This document shows positions 10,621-18,717 of a DNA stretch of 64,000 bases, one piece after another; position 1 is the first letter of the stretch; every line of letters begins with the position of its first letter. The position numbers and the translations under genes are program-made. The DNA lies in NCBI GenBank assembly GCA_947629675.1, contig CANREM010000004.1, positions 36,949 through 100,948 of the forward strand, read 5' to 3'. The notes below the pieces were generated by a model. The model saw only the letters and a program-made list of their open reading frames with translations. It was not told the DNA's origin and made no database searches. This DNA is from an uncultured Clostridia bacterium. GTDB taxonomy: Bacteria; Bacillota; Clostridia; Christensenellales; Borkfalkiaceae.

Positions 10621-11247
10621 ATGGCAGTTTACAGAGACGCAAAATGCAAACTTTGCAGAAGAGAAGGCGGCAAGCTCTTTTTGAAGGGCGACAAGTGCTA
10701 CATGGAGAAGTGCCCCTTCAATAAGCGGCCCACCCCTCCCGGGAAGGCTCCGAGCGCGATGAGAAAGAAGGTCTCCGAGTACGGATTGCAGCTTCGTGAG
10801 AAGCAAAAGACCAAGCGCATCTACGGCGTTCAGGAAGGGCAGTTCCGCCACTACTACGAGGTCGCGGCCCGCATGAAGGGCGTCGCGGGCGAGAACATGC
10901 TTCAGCTTTTGGAGCGCAGGCTGGACAACGTCGTGTTCCGTATGGGGATCGGCGCGTCCCGCACGCAGGCAAGGCAACTCGTCAACCACGCGCACCTCAC
11001 CGTCAACGGCAGGACGGTCACCGTGCCTTCTTACAGCGTGAAGGTCGGGGACGTGATCGCCGTCAAAGAGAACAAGAAGGACAATAAATTTTTCGAAAAC
11101 CTCAAGGGTGCGAAGATCACGAACATCCCGAAGTGGCTCGAGTTCGACAGCGAGAAGCTCGAGGGGAAAGTTTTGACGCTTCCGATGAGAGAGGACGTCG
11201 ATAGTCAGATTGCAGAGCATATGATCGTCGAGTTGTACTCCAAGTAA
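10621..11247 (+). CDS. rpsD: 30S ribosomal protein S4 (zinc-finger form)
   Basis: MAVYRDAKCKLCRREGGKLFLKGDKCYMEKCPFNKRPTPPG; S4 domain. Confidence 0.98.
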   Translation: MAVYRDAKCKLCRREGGKLFLKGDKCYMEKCPFNKRPTPPGKAPSAMRKKVSEYGLQLREKQKTKRIYGVQEGQFRHYYEVAARMKGVAGENMLQLLERRLDNVVFRMGIGASRTQARQLVNHAHLTVNGRTVTVPSYSVKVGDVIAVKENKKDNKFFENLKGAKITNIPKWLEFDSEKLEGKVLTLPMREDVDSQIAEHMIVELYSK

Positions 11248-11271
11248 TTCCAAGTTGAAGGAGGATACCAT

Positions 11272-12231
11272 ATGATCGAAATGGATATGCCCAAGATCGA
11301 GGTCGTGGAGAACGAGGACAGATCTTATGCGAAGGTCGTCGTCGAACCGCTCGAGAAGGGTTTCGGTCTTACGATAGGCAACTGTCTCAGAAGAATTCTC
11401 CTTTCGGCTCTCCCGGGGGCGGCGGCGCAAGGGATCAGATTCATGGACGGGACCGTCAAGCACGAGTTCTGCGCCATTCCGGGCGTCAAGGAGGACGTCA
11501 CCGAGATCATCCTGAATTTGAAGCTCCTCGCCATCAAGACGAGAGTGACCGATAAGGACTACACCAAGACCTTGCACCTTTGCAAGGTAGGCCCCGCGCA
11601 CGTCACGGCTGCGGATATTTCGCAGGATGCGGAAGTGGAGATCATCAACTCCGATCAATACATCTGCACCATCGACGAGGGCGGGAAGATCGATATGGAG
11701 ATCACGATCGGCCGCGGCCGCGGATACCATCCCGCGAAGGACAACAAAAAGCCCAATTCGCCCATCGACTATATCCCCATCGATTCCATCTATACCCCTG
11801 TCAAGAAGGTCAACTACCAAGTGGAATCCGCCCGCGTCGGGCAGAACATCGACTACGACCGTCTCACCATCGAAGTATGGACGGACGGGACCTTCTCGGG
11901 CAAAGAGATCGTGTCGCTCGCGGCAAAGATCATGCAGGACCACATCAATCTGTTCGTCAACCTCTCGGATACCATCAAGGATATGGATATCCTCGTCAAG
12001 ACGGACGACGACAAGCAGCAGCAGATTCTCTCCATGAAGATCGAGGATATGGACTTCTCCGTCCGTTCCTACAACTGTTTGAAGAGAGCGAACATTCACA
12101 CCGTGGAAGACCTCATTCGCCGCACGGAGGAGGACATGCTGAAGGTAAGAAACCTCGGCAAGAAGTCCCTCGACGAAGTCATTCAGAAGCTCGAAGCGTA
12201 CGGTCTTTCGCTCGAAAAAAAGGAGGATTAA
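11272..12231 (+). CDS. rpoA: RNA polymerase alpha subunit
   Basis: PLEKGFGLTIGNCLRRILLSALPGAA; alphaCTD ..LGKKSLDEVIQKLEAYGLSL. Confidence 0.98.
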   Translation: MIEMDMPKIEVVENEDRSYAKVVVEPLEKGFGLTIGNCLRRILLSALPGAAAQGIRFMDGTVKHEFCAIPGVKEDVTEIILNLKLLAIKTRVTDKDYTKTLHLCKVGPAHVTAADISQDAEVEIINSDQYICTIDEGGKIDMEITIGRGRGYHPAKDNKKPNSPIDYIPIDSIYTPVKKVNYQVESARVGQNIDYDRLTIEVWTDGTFSGKEIVSLAAKIMQDHINLFVNLSDTIKDMDILVKTDDDKQQQILSMKIEDMDFSVRSYNCLKRANIHTVEDLIRRTEEDMLKVRNLGKKSLDEVIQKLEAYGLSLEKKED

Positions 12232-12234
12232 ACC

Positions 12235-12741
12235 ATGCCGGGTAAATTGGGCAGAACAACGGAGCAGCGGCTCGCGATCTTAAGGAATCAGGCGTCCCAG
12301 CTCCTTTGGTACGGAAAAATCGAAACGACGGCAGCGCGTGCGAAGGAACTTCGCCCCTACGTCGAGAAGCTGATCACCAAGGCCGTCAATTCCTATGAGG
12401 ACGTCATCGAGATCGAAGTCGTCGCCAAGGACAAGAAGGGCAAGCAGGTCAAGACGACCGCCTACAAGGATGGTCCCAAGAAGCTCGCCGCACGTCGCGC
12501 CATCATGGCAAAGACGTACGACCTTCAGGAGATCAAGGCGTTCAACGAGAAGAAGAGCGACTACCGCAAGCGCGTCGGGAAGGTGCAACATCCCCTCATG
12601 GAGAAGCTGTTCAACGAGATCGCACCCAAATACGCACAGCGCAAAGAAGAGCTGGGGCAGGGCGGCGGATACACCCGCATCTACCTCCTCGGCCGTCGCC
12701 GCGGCGACGGCTCCGAGACGGCCATCATCGAACTTGTTTGA
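12235..12741 (+). CDS. rplQ: 50S ribosomal protein L17 with central insertion
   Basis: MPGKLGRTTEQRLAILRNQASQLLWYGKIETTAARAKELRPYVEKLITKA; last gene of alpha operon. Confidence 0.97.
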   Translation: MPGKLGRTTEQRLAILRNQASQLLWYGKIETTAARAKELRPYVEKLITKAVNSYEDVIEIEVVAKDKKGKQVKTTAYKDGPKKLAARRAIMAKTYDLQEIKAFNEKKSDYRKRVGKVQHPLMEKLFNEIAPKYAQRKEELGQGGGYTRIYLLGRRRGDGSETAIIELV

Positions 12742-12746
12742 CACAG

Positions 12747-12780
12747 AAGAGGCAGGGGATGCACCCTTGCCTCTTATCTT
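12747..12780 (+). terminator. Probable rho-independent terminator after rplQ
   Basis: AAGAGGCA..TGCCTCTT hairpin. Confidence 0.6.
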
Positions 12781-12830
12781 TCATGAAAAAGTCCCGTGGG
12801 GTTCCCGCTACATAGAGACGGAGGCCTATT

Positions 12831-13862
12831 ATGAAGATCGCATTTTTCGATACAAAGGATTACGACATTCCCTATTTCACGGAAGAGGGCAAGCGGTACG
12901 GGGTGGAATTCAAGTTCTACGAGGCCAAACTTTCGCTTGACACCGTAGAGCTTGCCCGCGGGTTCGACGGCGTGTGCGTCTTTGTCAACGACGAGGTGGG
13001 AGAGGAGGTCGTGGACAGGCTCTTCTCCTTCGGCGTGCGCATCATCGCGCTCCGCTGTGCGGGGTACAACAACGTCGCCATCGAACATTGCTACAAGAAG
13101 ATCCACGTCGTGCGCGTGCCCGCCTATTCCCCCTACGCCGTCGCAGAACACGCCATGGCACTCCTTCTGACGTCCGTAAGGCGCATCCACAAGGCTTATA
13201 ACCGCACGAAGGAATTTAACTTCTCCCTCTCGGGGCTGACGGGGTTCGACCTGCACGGAAGGACGGTGGGCGTCATCGGGACGGGCAAGATCGGCCGCAT
13301 CTTCATCGACATCTGCAAGGGGTTCGGCATGAATGTCCTCGCATACGACAAATTCCCCGGGCAGGCGGAGGGATTTTCCTATGTTTCCCTCGGGGAACTG
13401 TTTGAAAGGAGCGACATCATCTCCCTGCATTGCCCGCTCTCCGAGGAGACCTACCACCTCATCGGCGCGGAGGCGATCGGAAAGATGAAGAAGGGGGTCA
13501 TCCTGCTCAACACCTCCCGCGGCGCGCTCATCGACGCGGAGGCCCTCCTCGAGGGTATCAAGGCGCGCAAGGTGGGCGCGGCCCTTCTCGACGTCTATGA
13601 AGAGGAATCCGACCTCTTCTTCCGGGATTTTTCGGGGCACATCGTGGAGGACGACACCCTCGCCCGCCTCATCTCCATGCCCAACGTCATCGTCACCTCC
13701 CACCAGGCCTTCCTCACGCAGGAGGCCCTCAAGAACATCGCCGAGACCACGGTGGGCAACCTTGTCGCCTTCGAAAGGGAGGGGGTGTGCGAGAACGAAC
13801 TCTGTTACCGCTGCGGCAACATCGAGACCTGTAAGCGTTCCCGCCTCGAAAAGTGCTTTTAA
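12831..13862 (+). CDS. D-2-hydroxyacid (D-lactate-type) dehydrogenase
   Basis: MKIAFFDTKDYDIPYFTEE..GRTVGVIGTGKIGRIFIDICKGFGMNVLAYDKFP..LLNTSRGALIDAEALLEG. Confidence 0.92.
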   Translation: MKIAFFDTKDYDIPYFTEEGKRYGVEFKFYEAKLSLDTVELARGFDGVCVFVNDEVGEEVVDRLFSFGVRIIALRCAGYNNVAIEHCYKKIHVVRVPAYSPYAVAEHAMALLLTSVRRIHKAYNRTKEFNFSLSGLTGFDLHGRTVGVIGTGKIGRIFIDICKGFGMNVLAYDKFPGQAEGFSYVSLGELFERSDIISLHCPLSEETYHLIGAEAIGKMKKGVILLNTSRGALIDAEALLEGIKARKVGAALLDVYEEESDLFFRDFSGHIVEDDTLARLISMPNVIVTSHQAFLTQEALKNIAETTVGNLVAFEREGVCENELCYRCGNIETCKRSRLEKCF

Positions 13863-13880
13863 GGCGCGTGTGCGTTCGGC

Positions 13881-13909
13881 TTGCAAACGGCAAAAAAACA
13901 TGCTATAAT
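13881..13909 (+). promoter_or_regulatory. sigA-type promoter, extended -10
   Basis: TTGCAA-17-TATAAT preceded by TGC. Confidence 0.75.
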
Positions 13910-13943
13910 GATAAAAAACCATTGCGTTTGGAGGGTTTCACAT

Positions 13944-15344
13944 ATGTCTGAAAAAACAAGTAAAGGGCAAGAGCTTCAGAAGGAACTTGCCTATAAGAAG
14001 GTCAATTATTTCGAGAAGGCTTCCGCGGAGGAGAAGAAGGCCATCTTCGACTATGCCGAGGGGTACAAGGCCTTCCTCGACGCCGCCAAGACGGAGCGCG
14101 AGGCGTGCGACGAGAGCGTCGCCCTCGCAAAGAAGAAGGGCTTCACGGAGTACAAGTTCGGCGACCCTTTGAAGGCGGGCGACAAGAAGTATTTCGTCAA
14201 CCGCGGCAAGTCCGTCGTCGTGTTCCGCGTTGGCACCAAAAATTTGGAGGAGGACGGCATCCGTATCATCGCCTCCCACATCGACGCGCCCCGCATCGAC
14301 ATTAAGCAGAATCCGCTCTACGAGGCGGACGGCATGGCCTTTCTCAAGACGCACTACTACGGCGGCATCAAGAAGTACCAGTGGACCGCCATCCCGCTCG
14401 CCCTGCACGGCACCGTCGTCTTGAAGGACGGCAGCAAGGTGAATATCCGCGTGGGCGAAGAGGAGGGTGACCCCGTGTTCTACATCAACGACCTTCTGCC
14501 CCACCTCGGACAGGAGCAGATGGGCGGGAGTGCGGCAAAGCTCATCGAGGGCGAACAGCTCAACGTGCTCGTCGGCGGCCTCCCCTATGAGGACGAAGAG
14601 GCCTCGGAGAAGATCAAACTCAACGTCTTAAGTATTCTTCATGAGAAATACGGCATGTGCGAGGAGGACTTCCTCTCCGCGGAGCTTTCTGCCGTCCCCG
14701 CTTTCCGCGCACGTGACGTCGGCTTTGACCGCGCACTCATCGGCGCGTACGGCCACGACGACAGGGTGTGCGCCTATCCCGCTTTGACCGCGGTCCTCGA
14801 AAACGAGAGCAAACACACCGTGCTCGCCATGCTCGTGGATAAGGAGGAGATCGGCAGTGAGGGCACGACGGGCATCCAGTGCAAGGTCTACGAGGATCTC
14901 ATGGAGGAGATCTCCTTGGCCCTCGGCGCGTCCTTCCGCAAGGTCCGCTTTGCCTCCAAGTGCCTCTCCTCGGACGTCACCGCCGCATACGACCCCAATT
15001 TCGCGGGCGTCTACGAGAAGAACAACGCCGCCATCCTCTCCTGCGGCACCGCCCTCTGCAAGTTCACGGGCGCACGCGGGAAGAGCGGCTCGAACGATGC
15101 GAGCGCGGAGTTCGTGGGCGAAATTCGCCTCGCCTTCCAAAGGGAGGGTGTCGTCTGGCAGACTTCGGAACTGGGCAAGGTGGACGCCGGCGGCGGCGGA
15201 ACGGTGGCAAAGTTTGTCGCCCAGCTCAATATCGACACGGTGGACTTGGGCGTTCCCGTCATCTCCATGCACGCCCCTTGGGAGATCATCTCCAAAGCCG
15301 ACCTCTACAGCAACTACCGCGCATTTTTGGCATTTATGAAGTAA
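13944..15344 (+). CDS. M18 family aminopeptidase
   Basis: RIIASHIDAPRIDIKQNPLYE.., LVDKEEIGSEGTTG, ISMHAPWEIISKADLYSNYRAF motifs. Confidence 0.92.
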   Translation: MSEKTSKGQELQKELAYKKVNYFEKASAEEKKAIFDYAEGYKAFLDAAKTEREACDESVALAKKKGFTEYKFGDPLKAGDKKYFVNRGKSVVVFRVGTKNLEEDGIRIIASHIDAPRIDIKQNPLYEADGMAFLKTHYYGGIKKYQWTAIPLALHGTVVLKDGSKVNIRVGEEEGDPVFYINDLLPHLGQEQMGGSAAKLIEGEQLNVLVGGLPYEDEEASEKIKLNVLSILHEKYGMCEEDFLSAELSAVPAFRARDVGFDRALIGAYGHDDRVCAYPALTAVLENESKHTVLAMLVDKEEIGSEGTTGIQCKVYEDLMEEISLALGASFRKVRFASKCLSSDVTAAYDPNFAGVYEKNNAAILSCGTALCKFTGARGKSGSNDASAEFVGEIRLAFQREGVVWQTSELGKVDAGGGGTVAKFVAQLNIDTVDLGVPVISMHAPWEIISKADLYSNYRAFLAFMK

Positions 15345-15396
15345 TTTCGCCATTTTATGAGGCCATTTCGACATTTATCGAAATAATATATCACAT

Positions 15397-15425
15397 AAAA
15401 AAGTCGGCTTTCCGCCGACTTTTTG
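15397..15425 (+). terminator. Rho-independent terminator
   Basis: AAAAAAGTCGGCTTTCCGCCGACTTTTT. Confidence 0.9.
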
Positions 15426-15439
15426 CTATGTTTGTATCC

Positions 15440-15760
15440 TTGCCCACCCCTTGAGGGGTGGGTGTCACGGCCGCCCTTGTCGTGACGGAAGGGGTGTACA
15501 CCCCCTCAGTCTGCTTGCGCAGACAGCTCCCCCTCAAAGGGTGAGCCAAGGGTCAAACGCGTCACCCTGTCCGCCCGCACATTACGTCACCCTGAGCGCA
15601 GTCGAAGGGGAGAGCAACACAAAACCGCGTCATCCCGAGGGCGTAGCCCGAGAGGATCCCCTGAAACGAAGTCCGCGCGGATCAGCATGACGTAAAAATA
15701 CCCTCTCCGTGGGAGCGCAAAAAATGCCCCCTCCGTGGGAGGGGGATCAAAGGGGGTGGG
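15440..15760. repeat. Intergenic repeat block (CCCCTC palindromes plus CGCGTCATCC element copies)
   Basis: CGTCACCCTGAGCGCAGTCGAAGGGG near 15585; CGCGTCATCCCGAGGGCGTAGCCCGAGAGGATCCCCTGAAACGAAGTCCG near 15628. Confidence 0.8.
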
Positions 15761-15823
15761 GCGCATTCAAAGGGGAGAGTAGCAAAAAACCGCAGCATTC
15801 GCCGCGGCATGACCGATAGCCTT

Positions 15824-15975
15824 TCAATCTTCCTTTTCCGCCTCGATATATTTTCGCAAAACAAGATTGATGAATTGCGAAAGGGAACGGTCATCCCTTT
15901 CCGCTTGAATTTTCAGTTCCTTCAAAAGGTCGGAATCGATCGTAATACTTACCTTTTCTTTTAACGGCTTCATGG
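15824..15975 (-). pseudogene. Ribbon-helix-helix (CopG/Arc-like) small protein, frameshifted at a poly-A tract (or programmed -1 frameshift)
   Basis: Minus strand: GGAGG SD, ATG AAG CCG TTA AAA AAG AAA AGG TAA; -1 frame after A_AAA_AAG reads KEKVSITIDSDLLKELKIQAERDDRSLSQFINLVLRKYIEAEKED*. Confidence 0.65.
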
Positions 15976-16149
15976 TTTTCCTCCGAAATTATTATAAATG
16001 ATATGATTGCTTATTGAGACGAAATGTTGATTCCATCACAAATTTTGTTTTGCGGTTCGGACTTCGTATAAGGGGATTCACTCGCCCCCTGCGGGGTTTC
16101 GGAATGACATTTGCGAAATAAAAAAACTGTGAGGGCTTTTTTTGTTGCA

Positions 16150-16392
16150 ATCTACCGAAGCGGGAACGCGGCAGACAGCTCCCACAAAGCTACCTCATGG
16201 CACACGCACGGCACCGTTTAGTGCTGCTGTATCCCTACCCTGACACGGTTCGCGGGCGTACGTTGCATAAGACCTTGTGATCAACACCTCTTACTGCGTG
16301 CGGCCTTCCATAGACTGCACCGAGAAAAGCGTTCGGCTCTGCTATAGCGGATTGCAGATACAGGGCACCGCTAACTCCCCACCTATCACAGC
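16150..16392 (-). ncRNA. ffs: Signal recognition particle RNA, large (Gram-positive, Alu-containing) type
   Basis: RNA-sense: AGGTGGGGAGTTAGCGGTGCCCTGTATCTGCAATCCGCTATAGCAGAGCCGAA and domain IV GTCAGGGTAGGGATACAGCAGCAC; strong upstream promoter. 3' boundary approximate. Confidence 0.9.
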
Positions 16393-16398
16393 ACTTTT

Positions 16399-16427
16399 AG
16401 TATAGTGCAAATGAGAAAATTTTGCAA
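16399..16427 (-). promoter_or_regulatory. SRP RNA promoter
   Basis: Minus strand TTGCAA-17-TATACT. Confidence 0.8.
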
Positions 16428-16505
16428 GCGTTTTTCCATGCAATTATTTTGGTTGAATTTTTCCGCGATGTCTGCTACAATATAAGAGGATATAAGGAGA
16501 AATTT

Positions 16506-17351
16506 ATGGCAGATTGCACGCATGATTGCTCGACCTGCGCCTCAAATTGCAGTTCGCGGAGCAAGACCTCATTCATCAAACCGCCGCATGCCCATGCTCA
16601 CATCACCCGCGTCGTTGCCGTTGCGAGCGGCAAGGGGGGCGTGGGGAAGTCCCTTGTCACCGCGCTTCTCGCCGTCCGCGCTCAGGCGATGGGGTGCAGA
16701 GCGGCCATTCTCGACGCCGACGTCACAGGCCCTTCCATCCCGAAGGCCTTCGGTGTACATGACCTTGCCACGGGCACCGACGGCAACATCGAGCCTGTCG
16801 TATCGAGAAGCGGCATCAAGATGATCTCGATGAACACCCTTTTGGAGCATGAGGACGACCCCGTCGTCTGGAGGGGAACGCTCATCGCGGGCGCGGCTCT
16901 CCAATTCTGGACGGACGTCGTCTGGGGGGACGTCGATATTCTCTTCATCGACATGCCGCCGGGAACGGGGGACGTGCCGCTCTCCGTCTTTCAGAGCATC
17001 CCGCTCTCGGGCGTCGTCGTGGTGACCACCCCGCAGCAGCTCGTGGAGATGATCGTCAAAAAGAATGTGAACATGGCGGGCATGCTCCATGTGCCCCTCT
17101 TGGGACTTGTCGAGAACATGAGCTACTTCACCTGCCCCGACTGCGGCAAGCGGCATGAGATCTTCGGCGAGAGCAAGGCAAAGGAGCTTGCAAAAATGTA
17201 TTCCTTCCCCGCCGTCGCCCGCATTCCCATCGACCCCACGCTCAGCCGGCTTGCGGACATGGGTAGGCTGGAAGAGGCCGAGACGGATTTTCTCGCCGAT
17301 GTCTTTGCCCAGATCATGCACTCCCGCGAGATCAAAGACTACCTCAAATGA
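16506..17351 (+). CDS. Mrp/NBP35-type P-loop ATPase (Fe-S carrier)
   Basis: MADCTHDCSTCASNC N-terminal Cys cluster; VASGKGGVGKSLVTALLA; FTCPDCGKRHEIFG. Confidence 0.92.
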   Translation: MADCTHDCSTCASNCSSRSKTSFIKPPHAHAHITRVVAVASGKGGVGKSLVTALLAVRAQAMGCRAAILDADVTGPSIPKAFGVHDLATGTDGNIEPVVSRSGIKMISMNTLLEHEDDPVVWRGTLIAGAALQFWTDVVWGDVDILFIDMPPGTGDVPLSVFQSIPLSGVVVVTTPQQLVEMIVKKNVNMAGMLHVPLLGLVENMSYFTCPDCGKRHEIFGESKAKELAKMYSFPAVARIPIDPTLSRLADMGRLEEAETDFLADVFAQIMHSREIKDYLK

Positions 17352-17363
17352 TCGTATAAAATT

Positions 17364-17396
17364 AAGGCCCGCGGCTTATCTGAAGCCGCGGGCCTT
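17364..17396. terminator. Bidirectional hairpin terminator between convergent genes
   Basis: AAGGCCCGCGGCTT-atctg-AAGCCGCGGGCCTT. Confidence 0.8.
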
Positions 17397-17415
17397 GTCA
17401 CTTCTTTATAAAGAT

Positions 17416-18630
17416 TCAGTCGGGATCTTCGACCGCATCGGTGGGTGCCCAACGCTTGATGGAGTCGCGCGCACTCTCCGCCTGGCTCCTCGTCGAATAG
17501 GTGGAGCTTGTCGCAAGAAGTCTGCCGCTACCGTTGAGGATCTGCACCTGGCTGTCGCCGTTCTTGTGTTCGACGATCTCGAGGTGATCGGCGGCGATGT
17601 TGTCCTGATAGGTCTTGATGCCCGTCTTCGCGCTCGAAAGCGTCGCATAAGGGGCGGAACTTTCCAGCATGACCTGCCCGTTGGGGGCGATGAGGCTGAA
17701 CCAGAACTTGCCCTTCACGTTCTCGATGGACCACTTGCCGTTGACGGCCGAAACTTCCTTCTTCGCGGGTGCGGGTGCGGGAGCGGGCTTCGCGGCCTTC
17801 GCGGGCGTTTTGACGGGCGCGGGCGTGGGCTTTGCGGCCTTCACGGGTGCCGGCTTCACAGGCGCGGGTTTCGCAGGAGCCTCCTTCTTCACGGGAGCGG
17901 GCTTTGCGGCCGGCTTCGCGGGAGCATTCTTGGGGGTGGGCTTAAAGACGAGCGATCCCTTCTTCACGGGCGCGGCCTTGGGCGCGGGTGTTTGTTCTTT
18001 TTTCTTCATGGGTGTTTCCTCCTTGATATGGACATCCGCGTAAGGCGCGGGCTTTTCCTTGATCTCTTCCACGGGTTCGGGAATGGGTTGCTCTTCGGGA
18101 ACATCCTCCACGGGTTCGGGAATGGGTTGCTCTTCGGGAACATCCTCCACGGGTTCGGGCAGGGGTTCCTCCTCGGGATAGTCTTCCACAGGTTCGGGAA
18201 TAGGTTCCTCCTCGGGAACGTCCTCCACAGGCTCGGGAATGGGTTCTTCCTCGGGGACGTCCTCCACAGGCTCGGGGAGCGGTTCCTCTTCGGGAATATC
18301 CTCCACAGGCTCGGGAAGCGGTTCCTCTTCGGGAACATCCTCCACAGGCTCGGGAAGCGGTTCCTCTTCGCGAACTTCCGCTACGGGTTCGGGTGCGGGT
18401 TGCTCGACGGGAGCCTCTTCGGACAGATAGGGTTCCGGCACCTCTTCGGGGGCCTCGGCCGCTGCCGCTTTTTGTGCTTCCTCCTCTGCGCGGCGTTTCT
18501 TGCCCTTTACCTGAAGAACGATGATCGCTATGACGAGGGCGATGATGACCGCGAGAATTGCCGCGAGAACGCCGACGAGGACGGGATTATCCTTAAAAAA
18601 ACTACCGATAGATTGAAGATTGTAGAGCAT
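17416..18630 (-). CDS. Membrane-anchored DUF1508 (YegP-like) protein with acidic Pro/Glu repeats and Pro/Ala/Lys-rich linker
   Basis: MLYNLQSIGSFFKDNPVLVGVLAAILAVIIALVIAIIVLQVKGKKRR TM; 8 x EEEPLPEPVEDVP; GKWSIENVKGKFWFSLIAPNGQVMLESSAPYATLSSAKTGIKTYQDN. Internal start chosen over ORF-track start. Confidence 0.85.
   Translation of the reverse strand: MLYNLQSIGSFFKDNPVLVGVLAAILAVIIALVIAIIVLQVKGKKRRAEEEAQKAAAAEAPEEVPEPYLSEEAPVEQPAPEPVAEVREEEPLPEPVEDVPEEEPLPEPVEDIPEEEPLPEPVEDVPEEEPIPEPVEDVPEEEPIPEPVEDYPEEEPLPEPVEDVPEEQPIPEPVEDVPEEQPIPEPVEEIKEKPAPYADVHIKEETPMKKKEQTPAPKAAPVKKGSLVFKPTPKNAPAKPAAKPAPVKKEAPAKPAPVKPAPVKAAKPTPAPVKTPAKAAKPAPAPAPAKKEVSAVNGKWSIENVKGKFWFSLIAPNGQVMLESSAPYATLSSAKTGIKTYQDNIAADHLEIVEHKNGDSQVQILNGSGRLLATSSTYSTRSQAESARDSIKRWAPTDAVEDPD
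18060..18371 (-). repeat. 39-bp in-frame tandem repeats (13-aa unit E-E-[EQ]-P-[LI]-P-E-P-V-E-D-x-P, about 8 copies)
   Basis: Read directly in sequence and translation. Confidence 0.93.
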
Positions 18631-18682
18631 CTTTTTTCTCCTTTGCAATATTGTAACACGATTTTGGACGGCTGTCAATCCA

Positions 18683-18711
18683 TTGACAAATTTTTTTGAT
18701 TGCGTTATGAT
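18683..18711 (+). promoter_or_regulatory. Promoter abutting start codon of 18718 CDS
   Basis: TTGACA-17-TATGAT; predicted +1 at about 18718, the ATG. Confidence 0.7.
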
Positions 18712-18717
18712 AGGAAT

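Noticed and set aside
9994-12099. 701-aa minus-strand ORF
   Set aside because: Antisense to rpsM-rpoA; mirror-frame artefact.
18060-18371. CRISPR-like or minisatellite array
   Set aside because: 39-bp repeats are in-frame and encode the 13-aa PEPVED repeat of a protein.
17155-18699. 514-aa plus-strand ORF with FGNGLLFGN repeats
   Set aside because: Antisense reading of the minus-strand DUF1508 protein repeats and overlaps the Mrp end; the minus-strand frame has TM anchor, start and known domain.
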